A stretch of 64,000 nucleotides of DNA from Dromiciops gliroides (taxonomy: Eukaryota > Chordata > Mammalia > Microbiotheria > Microbiotheriidae): the NCBI RefSeq assembly GCF_019393635.1, contig NC_057861.1:57549532-57613531 (forward strand). The letters run 5' to 3'. Under the pieces are notes generated by a model, which searched no databases, was not told the origin of the DNA, and saw nothing but the letters and a program-made list of their open reading frames with translations. The translations under genes and the position numbers were made by a program. Below are positions 12,270 through 25,100 of this stretch, piece after piece; the stretch's first letter is position 1, and each line of letters begins with the position of its first letter.

Positions 12270-12545
12270 GTTCTAATGTATTTCATATTCTAAGGCCCCT
12301 TCTAGCTCTGACATTCTGTGTTCTAAGGTAAATTCCAGTTGATGTTCTAGCGTTCCTTCCAGTTCTGACATTCCACAGTATGTGTTTTAAACCCTTTCCA
12401 TTTCTGACTTTCTGTGTTCCACATTGCCTTTTAGTCTCTGTTCTAAGCACCCTTCTGGCTCTGACATCCTGTCTTCTAAGGGCCCTCCCAGTCCTAACAT
12501 TCTCTATTTTAATAGTCCTCTCAGCTCTGACTTCCCGAATCTGTG
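12270..12545 (+). repeat. SINE-tail-like minisatellite cluster
   Basis: About eight decayed units of 'ctctgacattctgtgttcta' with roughly 33-base spacing. Confidence 0.65.
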
Positions 12546-12619
12546 TATTTGATATAGGGATATGTAAATGAGAGAGAGGAGCAAACAGAGACAGTGAGAG
12601 AGAGGCAGAGATACAAAAA

Positions 12620-12713
12620 GCATGAGAGCATTTATTAAGCACTTACTATGTGCCAGGAACTGTGCCAAGCACTTCACAAGCTAGCAAAAAATGATACAGA
12701 AAAGCATGTCCTA
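12620..12713 (+). repeat. Fragment of a mid-length interspersed repeat
   Basis: Carries the 'atttattaagcacttactat' head also seen at 40425, 44620, 51500 and 62155. A SINE interrupts it. Confidence 0.5.
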
Positions 12714-12847
12714 GGGGCAGCTAGATGGCACAGTGGATAAAGCACCAGCCCTGGATTCAGGAGTACCTGAGTTCAAATCCGGCCTCAGACACTTGACACT
12801 TACTAGCTGTGTGACCCTAGGCAAGTCACTTAACCCCCATTGCCTGC

Positions 12848-12872
<25 letters not shown>
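12714..12872 (+). repeat. WSINE1-like tRNA SINE
   Basis: Full copy with a (caaaa)n tail, flanked by aaagcatgtcctag on both sides (about 12701-12714 and 12876-12889). Confidence 0.9.
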
Positions 12873-12878
<6 letters not shown>

Positions 12879-13129
12879 GCATGTCCTAGAGGAGAGAAGA
12901 GGAAGGTCCTATAGCATGTCCTGAATGGAAGTGGGTTTCTTCTTCCTCTTTCTTATGAGGATTCAAGAAGGGAAGGTCTGGGGTTCTGTGACCCCAAAGG
13001 AAACAGTCAGTGGGAGGTAGAGATTCAGCAGTTGCTGCTTAGCCCGGCAGGGGGCAATACAAGCCAGACTGTGGGCATCAGATGCACTCAGAAGTCTGAA
13101 ATTACTCCAGACCAGAGAGATGGATGGTT

Positions 13130-13452
13130 AGATGGTTATTCTCTCTCCATCCCTATCCTCTCTGTCTCTCTGTCTTTTTCTATCTCTCCCTCCCTCTCTT
13201 CCTCTCTCCCTCTCTCTCTCTTGCTCCCTAACATCTCTCCTTGTCTCTCTCCCCTCTCTCCTTCTCTCTCTCTTTCTCTCTCTCCCCCTCCCTCCTTCCC
13301 TCCCTCTCCCCTAACTCCCCCCTCTCTTCCTCCCTTTCTCTGTCTCTCCTTTCTACCTTTCTCACTTCTATCTTCTCTCTGTCTTTCTGTTTCTCTGTCT
13401 CTCCTTTCTCTCTCTGTCTCTTTTCTCCATCTTGGTCTCTGTCTCTCTCCTG
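13130..13452. repeat. Pyrimidine-rich low-complexity tract
   Basis: About 320 bases of tc/ctcc. Long open frames in it on both strands (Ser/Leu/Pro-rich or Arg/Glu-rich) are composition artefacts. Confidence 0.9.
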
Positions 13453-13609
13453 AGCCTTCTTGCTCTGGGGAGCAGGTACCCTCAGCCTTGTTCTCCATTA
13501 GAAGAGTTCCCAAAAGAGGTTCCAGGCCTAAGGGGGAATGGAGATTGGGCAGGAAGGAGATTCAGAGGACTTGGGTTTGGATCTTGAATTTTGAATCTTA
13601 CTGGGATTA

Positions 13610-15200
13610 GGGCTAGAGCAGACTTTAGAGACCATGTAGTCTAATTCCCTTATTTTACAGATGGGGAAACTGAGGCCAAGAGTATTGACCTGACTTGCCC
13701 AAAGTCACACCTATAATAAATAGCAGAGACAAATCTCAAACCCAGGGAGTCTTCCTCAGAACCCACAGTTCTTTGAGCCACACTGCATTGTTTTTCACTT
13801 CCTGTGTGACTTTGGGGAAGTTAATCCACCTCTCTGAGCTGCAGGTTTCCCATAGGTAGAGGAGAGGGTGGACTAGTGGATCTCCAAGGTCCCTTTCAAC
13901 TCCAAATCCTAGGGTTGCTTATTAGCTATAGGAACAAATATAAACTCCTCAGTTCCATATGTAAAGCCCTTCACAACCTGCCTACAACCTACCTTTCCAG
14001 GCTCATTACTCTTCCCTCGTTGTACCATGCAGCCAAACTAAGCTTCATGCTGTTCTCCATAAACATCCCATCTCCCACCTCCCAGCCTTTGCATGAGCTG
14101 TGCCCCATGCCCATAACCCTCTCCCTCCCCTCTAGCTTCCTTCAAAGTCCAGCTACAGCACTGCCTCTTGCATGGGGTTTTTCCTGATCTCCCCAGCTGC
14201 TATTGTACTGCCTCCCTCAATTACCTTAGGTTGGTTCTGTCGGGTTCTTTAGATGTCTATGGGTGTCCATGTAGTCTCCCTGGATAGATGATTAAGGGAA
14301 GGGACTATCATTTTTGTCTTTGTGTAACCGGCACCTAATTAACACTTGTAGATTGGTTGAGTGCTTGGTCACCTGAGCCTCAGACCAGAGGGCATGAGTC
14401 GGCTCAGGGTCCCAGAGGACACCTCTCTATCTCCCATGGGTACGCAAATGGGCTCAGCAGATTCAGAGGGCAGCAACTGCTCTCCTCCCTGTGGCACTCT
14501 CCAGACCTCCATTTCCTCATCTGTAAAAAGAGGGGCTTGGCTTAGTTGGCCTCTGAGGTCACTTCCAGCTTTAGGTCTATGACCCTAGCTCAGGGGTTCC
14601 CATTCTGCCTGAGCCCTTCGAATGCTGTGACCCTTAGATAAATCTTGGCCGGAAATCTGACTGTGATGGGCTCATAAGAACAGCAGGTCTCATTCTTGAA
14701 TGCTCTTATAGTTTTAAAAGGCTTTCTTTGCAGTGCCCCTGGGAGGTTTGCCTGGCAAGGAGTATTGTCTCCATTTTATAGGCAAGGAAACTGAGGCCAA
14801 GGTCAAACAGCTGGTGAGCATTCAACCTGAGACTCAAAGCTAATCTCCTGTCTCCCAGGCCAGGGCTACGTCTGTTGCATCAGACCCAGCCTCTTGGAGC
14901 TGAGGTTCCAGGTCAGCAGACAACAGGAGGGGTTCTACTTTTGTGTCCTGGGCCATGGATTCTAGATTAAGAACCCCTGTTCTAGACCCTGTAAGAAAGG
15001 TAAATTTTAAAATGGGACAGAATGTCTGGACAAGGGGTCAGAAGAGCATTATTCCAATTCTCGATCCCAATACTTAGTAGACCAGTATGACTTTCAGTAA
15101 ATCCATTCTGGTCTCTGGATCTCAATTTTTCCATTTGTAAAATGGGGATAAACAAGATCCCTAAAGAGCCTTTCCTTTCTTTAGTGTTCTAGGATTCTAT
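13610..15200. repeat. MIR/CORE-SINE relics and a LINE-2 3' end
   Basis: MIR relics lie at about 13610-13760 (-), 13790-13905 (+), 14500-14585 (+), 14730-14880 (-) and 15025-15195 (+), recognised by 'tttcctcatctgtaaaatgg' or its complement. A LINE-2 3' end (+) occupies about 13905-14370, with the typical 'aaagtccagctacagcactg' stretch. No exon seen. Confidence 0.65.
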
Positions 15201-15464
15201 GAGTGAGCTATAACTAGTACAGGACTTGCCCCCAGATGTCAACATCTGGGGGGGGAGGGGTGTACTCTTCCCCAGAACTCCTCTTAAATATCTCCCCATA
15301 CTACCACCCTGGGACCCTCTCATGGTCCCATCTTCCCCTCTAATCCTAGATGGTGAAGAAGATGACAACTGGGATTTAGAGTGAGGAAGGCTTGAGTCTG
15401 AATCCTGCCCCAGACACTAACTTAGCAACTCACTTAACCTCTGCCTGCCTCAGTTTCAGAGAGA

Positions 15465-15639
15465 GTCAGAGAGGGACACAGAGACAGAGACAGAGGCAGA
15501 GAGAGAGAGAGAGGCAGAGAGAGACACACAGTAACAGAGAGAGAGAAGCAGAGAGAGGAGTGAGAGGAAGAGAGACAGAGAGAGAGACAGAGAAAGAGGC
15601 AGAGACACAGTAACAGAGAGACGGGGGTGGGGGTGGGGG

Positions 15640-15672
<33 letters not shown>
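15465..15672. repeat. Purine microsatellite (GA)n / (CAGAGA)n
   Basis: Simple ga and cagaga repeats with a G-rich interruption. Confidence 0.9.
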
Positions 15673-15674
<2 letters not shown>

Positions 15675-15962
15675 ATAAGATCATAGATAAAGCCATAACC
15701 AGAATTTTACCTTTTTAACAAGGGCTGGTCTGCCCTTGCCTCCGCATAGATTAAGAATAGCTACAATTTCTTTTGGAAGTAATTTCCAAAAGAAAATTAT
15801 TTCAGAGCAAGGCCAGCTAGTTACCATGAAATCAGGTCAACGAATCCCTCAGAGATTAGTGACAATTTGACAGATTTACAGAGCTTATCTTTATAACAGA
15901 AAAAAAAAAAAGGAATTCTATTCATCAGGCAGATTCATAGGATTTACAAAGAAGTAGATTTT

Positions 15963-16112
15963 CTTTTTTTTTTTTTAAGTGAGGCAATTGGGGTTAAGTG
16001 ACTTGCCCAGGGTCACACAGCTAGTAAGTGTTTAGTGTCTGAGACCGGATTTGAACTCAGGTACTCCTGACTCCAGGGACGGTGCTCTATCCACTGCGCC
16101 ACCTAGCTGCCC
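15963..16112 (-). repeat. WSINE1-like tRNA SINE, reverse
   Basis: Complete reverse copy; flanks share the short motif agattttc. Confidence 0.88.
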
Positions 16113-16479
16113 CAGATAGATTTTCAATATTCAGCTGCTGGGCCTGGGGGGAAGTGAGAGAAGGAATTTCTAGGGTTTTAGATTCTAGGGTGCTAGATCC
16201 AATATTTCCTTGGTTCAAAGCTCATGTCTCTCATCCTGTGAATTTGTCTGAGAAGTCTCCTTCAGTGCTCCTTTAAGGATTTCTACTGTGGGTCTGTGAT
16301 CCTCACTGAAAAAAAAAAAACAACTAAAAGTGGAACTTGGGGTAAGCTGAGCGCCAACCTTCCCCCCTCCAGCTGTCTGGAAAGGGCAATCCAACCCTCA
16401 GTAAAGAGTCCTGTGATTTCATATTATTTTATTTCCATAAAGATATAGCTCTCATCCTAGCTTATCTATCAGTAAGTCT

Positions 16480-16640
16480 TTTAGATTTTAAAAAATATTT
16501 TATTTTCCCCCAATTACATGTAAAAACCATTTTTAACATTCATTTTTGAAAAAACTGAGTTCCAAATTCTCTCCTTCCCTTTCCATTGTGAAGGTGAGCG
16601 ATTCAATATTCTCCTATTCAATCTGGTGAAAAGATTCATC
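16480..16640 (-). mobile_element. LINE-1 3'UTR fragment, reverse
   Basis: Begins 'attttattttcccccaatta', the usual reverse L1 tail, and stops after about 160 bases. A MIR relic (-) follows at 16745-16930. Confidence 0.7.
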
Positions 16641-16965
16641 CACTAAACCTATCAGCAAGCAATTTAGGCTTAAAGGAATATTTATGCTAGCTCAGCTCTT
16701 GTTAAATAATCCTGCTATTAACTGCTTTAGAGAGCTGCTTTTTCGGGCTTATTAAATGTTTTAGGATACATTGTCTCATTTGATCCTCACTACAAGCTAT
16801 GACAACCCCATTTTACAGATAGGTAAACCAAGGCTCAGGTGAAGTGACAAGCCCAGAGTCTTAAAGCTAGTTAAGTGTTTAAGGCAGGATTCAAACTTAA
16901 GTCTTCTGAATTCGTGCCCTGACCATCTCCCCAGTCTCTCTATGCCTTCAGATTAGAGCTAGCCG

Positions 16966-17115
16966 GGCCAGCTAGGTGGTGCAGTGGATAAAGCACTGGC
17001 CCTGGATTCAGGAGGACCTGAGTTCAATTCCAACTCCAGACACTTGACACTTACTAGCTGTGTGACCCTGGGCAAGTCACTTAACCCTCATTGCCCCGCA
17101 ATAAATAAATAAATA
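16966..17115 (+). repeat. WSINE1-like tRNA SINE
   Basis: Full copy with an (aaat)n tail; tagagcta is duplicated at the edges. Confidence 0.88.
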
Positions 17116-18640
17116 GAGCTAAAGGCCTGGGAGGTCTTGTTCCCTTCATTCCCACAACTCCTTGCTCAGGGGCCCTGCTGGCCTGGTTGGCTAGTCCTTC
17201 ACACAGACCACTATATCTAGGCAGCCCCAATCATGCTTCTCCTTATGTCCAGACCATGGTCTTCTCACCAGCCACCCTGCCCCCAGGTGGGTTCCCTCTA
17301 CTCCTCCCCTTCCCCCACCCCCAACTCTTCCCACTTGGGAACCTATAGTCAAGCCACCTCCGTCATTGCTTCCAGAAAGTGTCTTGTCAAGCTGCCACCC
17401 TTGGGTTCCCGAGACCTCCCCATCCAACACATTCTTCCCAGCCAATAGTCTGGGGTGGGGGGGTGCTGCTCCTATGAGAATGTAAGCTCCCCAACTTCAG
17501 GGATCATCTCTGCTTTGGTCTTGGCATTCCCAGCCAATGGCAGAGTGCTTGACACTTAGAGTTTACAAAACGCTTTTTCATTCAGCCCTTCAAAATCCAG
17601 CCTCCCCACGGACCATTTGCCTTTGTCTGTTCTTCTAGGGGAAGGGGGTTGTTCCCCTGAGTGAGGGCTGGTCTCCCCACTCTGTGACTCCAGGTCTCCC
17701 CTGACCTCCCCCCCCCAACCACCACCTACAGGAAACTGGGAGGCTGCTGGGAATCCGATGGGAACAATGCCGGGAAGGAAAATAGGAAATTGTATAAACC
17801 TGGCAAGGTCCGGGGAGAGGGCCCCCACTTGGAGACACCTTGGCCAGCTCTGGCCTGGGCTGCTGTCCAACCTTCACACTTTACCCTCAGGGAGCTCCCA
17901 TCCTGAGAGGGATACCTGGGCCTGCTCTAATGGTACCCCCGGTCTGAAAGGGGATATTGGGCATTTTTAGGAGGGGGAGGATTGAATCTACCCTTTATGG
18001 AAGGAGCCTGTGGGGGTATTTGGGGGCTACCTGGAGAGTGGCCTAACTCTTCACTTTTGCAGATGGGAGTCAGCTGTGGGGAGCCTGGTTTGGGGTCTAG
18101 CTGGGACCCTAGGAATTCTCAGAATTGGGGGAGGGGCTTCTGCCCTCTTCCCCCAGCTTTCTGGACCAATTGTTAAGGTCAGAGTCTTCTTGACTGGCTC
18201 TTGTGGATGCCCCAGGATAGGGCTTTACTAGAAGCCTAATTGACCTTCATTAAGTGACTTATTTCCTTTTTCCTCTCCTTGGAGGAATAATTTCCCAATA
18301 ATAACTCCCTGGCTCTGATCCTTCCCTTCCTTGTATCTTCCACTTTCCACTCATTTCCCCTTTCCTGACCATGATTTCCTATTCCCACCCCCAACTACCC
18401 CAGCCCCCAGCATCCCTCCCAATCTTCATCCCAGCCCCAGCTCTGATTCCCACTCCCCTAACTTCCACCCTAGTGCCCCAGCCCCATAAGCCGCCCCAAC
18501 TCCCCCCCCCCCCCCGTCTTAATCCTCAGAGCAGGTCCATGACCTGGGCCTCCATCCCAAACTACCCCCCCACTCTCCCATTCCAAATTCCACAGCCCCC
18601 CAATTCAGACTCTAGTGTGTCTGGATGACTGCCCCAATTC
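17116..18640. other. Unique C-rich intergenic sequence
   Basis: No repeat or exon recognised apart from a short L2/MIR-like piece near 17475-17560 and a poly-C run near 18506. Open frames here have no homology I can name. BST2, expected upstream of PLVAP in other mammals, is not seen. Confidence 0.45.
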
Positions 18641-19745
18641 CTTCATGCCAGTCATAATCCTTCCAAAGTTACCTCTGAACTGCCAAGTCCAGTGGCCAAA
18701 GTGTTCTCAGTCCTCATCTTTCTGGACCTCTCTGCAGCCTCTGACAGCGTTAATCACCCTCTGTCGCCTCTCTTATTCCTTCTTCTTCTACGAGTCTGAC
18801 TTATTCTTGGTCTTCTCTGCTGGATCTTGCTCCAGGTCACACTTCCTAACTGTGTGTGTGTGTATGTAGGGGAGTTCCCCTCCGGGGTCTGTCCTGGGCT
18901 GTCTTCTCTTTTCCCTCTAACCTGGTGATCTCATCACCTCCCATAGGTTCAACCATCATCTCCAGGAAGACGATTCTCAAATCTATTTATCCAGCCCCAA
19001 CCTCCAGTCTTCCCTTATCAATTGCCTCTTGGACATACTGGACTGGACATCCCCATAGACATCCAGACTTGGATGTCTCAGACTTGAGATTTATCCAAAA
19101 CAACTTAATATCTGTCCCCGAAAGAGGAATCTCTCTTCCTGTCAGTGGCACCCTAGTCCTCCCAGTAACTCCACTCTCAGCCTCTGGGTCAATCCCCAGC
19201 TCCTCAGGCACACTCATGCCACATAGCCAGTCTCTTGCCAAGACTTCACTGTATTTCTTTGAAACATCTCACATCTTGTAATCTCTCCACAAACACAGCT
19301 ACCATCTGAGCCAGCCCTCCTCATCTCCTACCTGAACCATTGCAGCAACCCTCAGATTGGTCTCCCTGCCTCATCGTTCCCCATGCAACATCCCTCTACT
19401 CACTAAACTCCAATGGCTCTTTCCATTCCTTTGCACTGGCTGTCTCCCATGCCTGGAATTCTGTCCCTTGCTGTCACCTCCTGGCTTTCCCCAAGCCTCA
19501 ACTCAAAGCCTTCCTCCTGACCTCACCCTTTCCCAGCCTCATCCCCACCCCCAGCTCGTAGTGCCTTCTCTGAGATGACCTTCCACCTACCCTGTGTGTA
19601 TCTTGTAGGCACCTAGGCTGTGTCCCTCAGTAGGACATGAGCTGTTTGGGGGCAGAGACTGGTTTTGCCTTTCTTTGTATCCCCGCCATTTAACATGGTA
19701 CCTGACACATGGCAAATGTTTGCTAAATGCCTACTGACTGACTGT
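18640..19745 (+). mobile_element. LINE-2 fragment with reverse-transcriptase remnant
   Basis: Translation near 18700-18760 gives FLDLSAASDSVNHPL, the L2-type RT motif (family form LDLSAAFDTVDH). Further on come the L2 phrases 'tggtgatctcatcacctccc' and 'cctggaattctgtcccttgc' and a 3' end near 19745. Long for a relic of this old family, with internal decay and no full reading frame. Confidence 0.8.
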
Positions 19746-20274
19746 ATGCTCAGCCCCCTGTTTCCTCCCCCAACAACTGCCCTGTCCCAATTTCCACCTA
19801 ACCCTCTGAGCCCCTGACCCAAACACCAGCCCTCTGACCCGATTTCCTGACTAGTCAGACTCAGTCTCAGCCTACGGGAATTCAGACAAATCAAGGAAAC
19901 AGAAGGAAGAATACACAAGTTTTCTGTTTGAGTTGAAAGGGAGGGTGTGTGAAGAGGAGCAGGGCTAACAAAAGAGAATGGAGAGGGCCTCATGTTCCTG
20001 GCCAAGGGGACCAGATTTTATCCTGGGGAGATAATGGGAGACCATAGATGGTGGGTGAGCAGGGGAGAGATGTGATGAGTTTGGGGGAGATGATTCTTCA
20101 TCTCTGGGAAGGAAGGACTAGAGGGGGAGAGAATGAAGCCATGGATGCCTGTCCATAGATGCTTATAGGGTGGTCCAGTCTCAAAGGGCCAGTCTAGTGG
20201 CAGAGCCACCTATATGATGAGCCATGTCATCATGGAATGCCATCACTGGAAGAGCCTTGAGAATACATGTGGAC

Positions 20275-20428
20275 TTTTTTTTTTTTTTTTTGGTGAGGCA
20301 ATTGGGGTTAAGTGACTTGCCCAGGCTCACGCAGCTAGTAAGTGTTAAGAGTCTGAGGCTGGATTTGAACCGAGGTCCTCCTGAATCCAGGGCTGGTGCT
20401 CTATCCACTGTGCTACCTAGCTGCCCCT
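20275..20428 (-). repeat. WSINE1-like tRNA SINE, reverse
   Basis: Complete reverse copy; the host motif gccttgagaataca appears on both sides. Confidence 0.9.
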
Positions 20429-20844
20429 GAGCCTTGAGAATACAGAGAGGGAAGGGACCATTGGGGGGGCAGGAGAGGACTGGCCTCTCTTCCTGGGAGG
20501 GGGCTCAGGGTATGGTTGGGGAGACAAGATGCACACAAGAGAAAGTAGTATGTCATAGAAGACTAAAGATCTGCTTGGTCTCAAAGGGCAGAGCCATGGA
20601 TAGGTGTTGCAGAGGGTCAGCTTTGGACTAAATGAGAGGCAAAGCTTCCTAAAATGAAAGGTGTTACCTTGAGAGGCAGTGAGTTTCCTCTCATTGAAGG
20701 TCTCCAAGCAGACACTGAATGACTGTTAGTAACCCTACTCCATTGTGTAAAGAAATTCGCTAGGTTAATCAACTCCTGGTTGGCTTGTCACCATCCAAGG
20801 TAGACAAGATGACTCTCCAGCTCTGACTTAGGACACAAGACCAT

Positions 20845-21355
20845 GGTTTGGACATTCTGTGTTCTAAGGACCCTTCCAACTCCAAACGTCTATGTTCTGA
20901 GGTCCCACCAGTTCTGACATTCAAGATTCTAAGGACCCTTCCAGTTCTAGTCTATAGTTCTATCCCTACCAGTTTAACATTCTGCATTCTATGGTCTATG
21001 GTCTCTTCCAGTTCTGACATTTTTATGTTCTAAGAGCCCTTCCGACTTTGACAATCTGGGTTCTAAGATCCCTCCAAATCTGACATCTTGTGTTCTAAGG
21101 TCCCTTCAGCTCTGACATTCTCTTTTCTGAGGTCTTCTCAAGTCTGACATCCTACGTTCTAAGGTCGCCCCCCAGTCTCACATTCTTTGTTCCTTCAAGC
21201 TTGATATTCTGTGCTCTTATGTTCTAAGGCCCTTCCCAATTCAGTCTGTGTTCTAAGGTCCTCCTAAGTCTGACATTCTGTGTTCTAAGATCTCTCCTCA
21301 CCACCCCCTGACCCTCCCGAGCCTGATAGTCTGTGTTCTACATTCCAAAGCTCCT
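20845..21355 (+). repeat. Largest SINE-tail-like minisatellite cluster
   Basis: About 500 bases of 'ctctgacattctgtgttcta' style units, roughly 15 decayed copies. It ends about 250 bases before the PLVAP promoter. Confidence 0.7.
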
Positions 21356-21539
21356 TTTTGCTTGATCTATGGTATAAGATCCAAGCCAACAAGTGGCTTA
21401 GGCATGGTGGACATACCTCCAATAGGCCCCAAGCTCCTGTCTACCCCAAACAGTGAAGGAGGGTGGCAGTCAGGGGGGCTGACCCCACTCTAGCTCACTC
21501 CCTTGAGCCTTCAGCCACTACTCCCCCAAGTCCAGGGCA

Positions 21540-21650
21540 GCCTTGTTATGATAACCCAAGGACCCGGTTTCCTCTTCGGCAGGAAGGAGCCAGGAGGAGG
21601 AAGTATTAAGCAGGGCGATATAAACACTCCTCCTGCTGAGGAGGGGGCAG
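21540..21650 (+). promoter_or_regulatory. PLVAP: Probable PLVAP promoter with TATA box
   Basis: TATAAA lies at 21619-21624, about 140 bases before the start codon, so initiation near 21650 is likely. A GATA motif (ttatgataac) is at about 21547 and several GGAA (ETS-type) cores lie at 21580-21605. GATA and ETS motifs suit an endothelial gene; that link is inference. Confidence 0.6.
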
Positions 21651-21760
21651 GAGAGGCTCCAGGGAGGGAGGGGGGAGGTGGACAACAGGAGACCCCGCCC
21701 CCACCCTTTCCCTTCTGAGCCCAGGGCCCGGCGGGCCTGGCAGACACTCCTGCCCGAGCC

Positions 21761-22132
21761 ATGGACAGAAGCAGCAGTTACTCACGGAAAGGGCTCCACG
21801 TCGGCAGCTCTGCCCACTGGGGCTGCTGGTACTACCTGAAATACTTCTTCTTGTTTGTCTCTCTCATTCAATTCCTCATTATCCTGGGGCTGGTGCTGTT
21901 CATGGTATACGGGAATGCCCACGCGGGCACTGAGGCTCACTTGCAGGTGACAGAGAGGCGGGCGGACAGCCTGTCGGGGCAGCTGCTGTCCCTGAACACC
22001 CTCAATGCCAACCTCTCCAAAGAGCTGAACATCACCACCCGCTCCCGTGAGGCCATCATGCAGCTGTTGGTGGGCAGCCGGCGGGACCTGGACCGCATCA
22101 ACTCCAGCTACCGCCAATGCCAAGTGGAGCAG
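21761..22132 (+). CDS. PLVAP: PLVAP exon 1 (cytoplasmic tail, membrane segment, stalk start)
   Basis: It encodes residues 1-124, ending in the conserved [12 protein letters not shown] region. The donor is CAG|GTGAGA in phase 0. Three N-glycosylation sequons (NLS, NIT, NSS) fall at N84, N90 and N114, the pattern I recall for human. Confidence 0.93.
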
Positions 22133-25100
22133 GTGAGACCCTGTTTGGACTCCGAGGAATTGGTGCCAGGGCTGGCGGGGGAGGGAAGGGACAGCCATGG
22201 GTGATACTCTAGCCTAGGATAATCCACTTATCACCTCTGCTCCTCTTCTGTTGGGGTGACGGAGAAATACCTACTAGGCATGGGGCAGCTGAGGAGGTGA
22301 TGTGTGAGAGGCCAAGGAAGACCTCACACATAAGAGCATAGATGGAGCCAAAAGGGATCTCACTCTACTCTAACCCCCACATTTTACAGTTGGGGGAAAC
22401 TGAGGCCCAGAGCAGGGAGTAACTCTCCCAAAGTTGGTGGCAGAGCCAAGATAATTCAGACGCTTATGTCGTTACCCAGACATGGGCATCTACATACTTC
22501 AATACACAGCTTCCCCCAGGCACAGGTCTGGCACGGTCACATACCACCTCACACTATCACACCCTCTTCTGTGGGCACTCACAGCTGCACACACACTATT
22601 ACAGATGCTTTCCTCATCATGAGAGGGAGCGGTAGCATATGGGTAGGAACCTGGCCTTAAAGTCGTTAAGACCTGAGTCCAAGTCCTATCTCTGGCACAA
22701 ACTGTCCAGGTGACCCTGGGCAAGCTGCTTGCCCCAGAAAACTCTAAGATGTGAAGTTAAAGAGGGGGTACCATCCCGCACCGATGGAGGGAGTTCTCTC
22801 ACCTCCGAGGTCCCTAAGAGAATGACATCACAGGTCACATCCCTATCCCTAGACGGACAATCTCATACGCATAACTTCACACGTTCCTCCACTGTTCTCA
22901 GACACTTGGTGGCACACATGGACACAGGGTCTTGCTCACACGGGGCATGGCCCAGTGGCATCCTTTTGCAGCATACCGTGACTCAAGCAATGGCATACAT
23001 AGAGGTTGTCTGGCTAGGGCTTGTGGGGAGGTGACTGCTTACTCATCCTGGGGAGATAAATTGCCTGTGGGCAGGGATTGATCCAAAAGGGTAAGACCAA
23101 CCCCTCACCACACCCCGAGTGCCTTCGTGCCCTCCTGCCTAGCACGGCAGTGTGATATTCGTCAGCCTCCTTCCTTCCTTCCTTCATGGCTTTTGATAAT
23201 AGTATCACATTTTTGGAGTTGGAAGGCACCGAGTCAGTGATCAAAGCCAACTCCCTCGTTTGACAGATGAGGAAACTGAGGCCTGCTGAACCTGAGTGAC
23301 TTGCTCTGGGTCACACAGCTAGTGAGTGCCTGAAAGACTCTGAGCCCAGGCCTTCCTGATTCCAATCAGTCTTCCAGCCCCACTTCCATTCATCTGGCAC
23401 ACGTTGTGTCCCCTCTCAAAGGCTTAGCTGCCCTACCTGAACAACGTGGAAAACAGTAGTCTGCCCACCAGGGAAGTGGCTTAATGGCCATAGCTGACAT
23501 AGTTACAGTGCTTTCAGATTTATAAATCACCTGCTCCTCCCATGATCTGCACTCTAAGCCCCCTCCAAGCTCTGACATTCTATGTTCTAAGGTTCCTTCT
23601 AGCTCTGATGTTCTGTGTTCTATGATCTAAGGTTCCTCTCAGATCTGATATTCTATCTTCTAAGTCCTAAGGGCCCTCCCAGCTCTGACATTCTAGATTT
23701 TATGTTTTGAGATCCCTCCCCACTCTGATGATCTCTATTCTGAGGTCCCTTAGATCATAATAAGTATTATTGTCCCCACTTTACAAAAGACGAAAATGAA
23801 GCTCAAAAAAAAGGTTAAGTGACTTGTCTAGGGTCACACAGATAGTCTGGATCTGAGACAGGATTTGAAGCCAGATCTTCTTGACTCAAAGTCCAGCATT
23901 CTAACCATAAATGACCCATTGCTTCTCTGCTCTGCAAACCGTAAAGCGCTATAGAAATGTGAGCCCTTTGCCCATCATTATTATTAGGCGCAGAGGGAGA
24001 CTAAATGGTGCCAGGGCTAGGGTTATGGACTTAGAAGACCCAGATTCAAACACTGGCTCTAGGTGACCTTGGGCAAGTTGTTTTCCTCACTGTTTCCTCC
24101 TCTGTAAAAGAGGCAGAAATGAACCAGCCCCTGCCCTCTGGCAGCGTTAAAGACCTGGGGATTATCTCTAATAACAAGGGCCAGGAGTGACCTGGCTGCC
24201 TCTTTGCTTTTTCTCATCTCTGGGAGCCTGTGACCAGCTTTGGAGGGGAGGGGGGTAGGGCAGGAGGGAGGGCTGGGAGCTCAGGAAATCTCTCTGGGTG
24301 GAGTTCAGTGGGGGAAGGGAGCACTTAGGAAACATCCATTGTACTGGCCTCAGTTTCTCCATCAGGAAACTGGCAGGAACTAAGATATCCGAGAGCCAGG
24401 CCTCCCAAGAGACTGTAGGTCACTCCTGGAATGAGGCCTTCGGATGGCTGCCCCCTCCCCCTCCAAGTCCCTGCTCATCCCAGCCTCCCCCCACCCTCCA
24501 TTTCAGACACAGGAAGCGGCACAGATGTCCTTCTTTTGAGTGTGTCTGTCCTCTCCCCTACTCAGTATGGGGGATCTCTGAGAACAGGATCCATGTTTCC
24601 TTCTCAGACTCTGGACTCACTGAGGGTGGGGGCCAGGCCTCTGCCTCTGGGCCAGGGCAATTTGGGTTATAGCCCCCTCAGACTGGGAGCTCCCTGGGAG
24701 CTCTCAGACTAGAGAGGGGTTCCATGAATGCAAGGCTGCTTTCTCCACTGTCTGGGGGCTCCTCCTTGGGCAGTGTCATCTCCCCCACTGACCAGCCTAT
24801 GCGCCCCTCTCTCTGGGGTCACCCTGAGGTAGGGGGCTCTGTCTGCCCTCCCAATTGTCTCTCCTTCAGACTAGAGACTTCCTGGGGGTATCTTTTAGAA
24901 CTTTCCAGGTCAGTGGGAAGGAGATGAAATTTTAGGGAGTATCCTCAGAAGGTTGTTTAGATTCTCTTGGGACCTTTAAAAATTTCCCATCAGGTACCAG
25001 GTGGTGCCTTTGTCAGGCAGTGAGTGACACAGACACAAGGGTTCAGCTGTCCTCGATGCATGGAAAATGGAAGAAACCAGGAGTCACACCCCTACCTCTG

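Noticed and set aside
13032-13610. Ser/Leu/Pro-rich open frame of about 190 codons (and a reverse Arg/Glu-rich one)
   Set aside because: It lies in a pyrimidine-rich low-complexity tract; the residue bias reflects the tc repeat.
17116-21540. BST2 or another gene upstream of PLVAP
   Set aside because: No frame shows a tetherin-like layout, and the open frames fall in L2 or low-complexity sequence.
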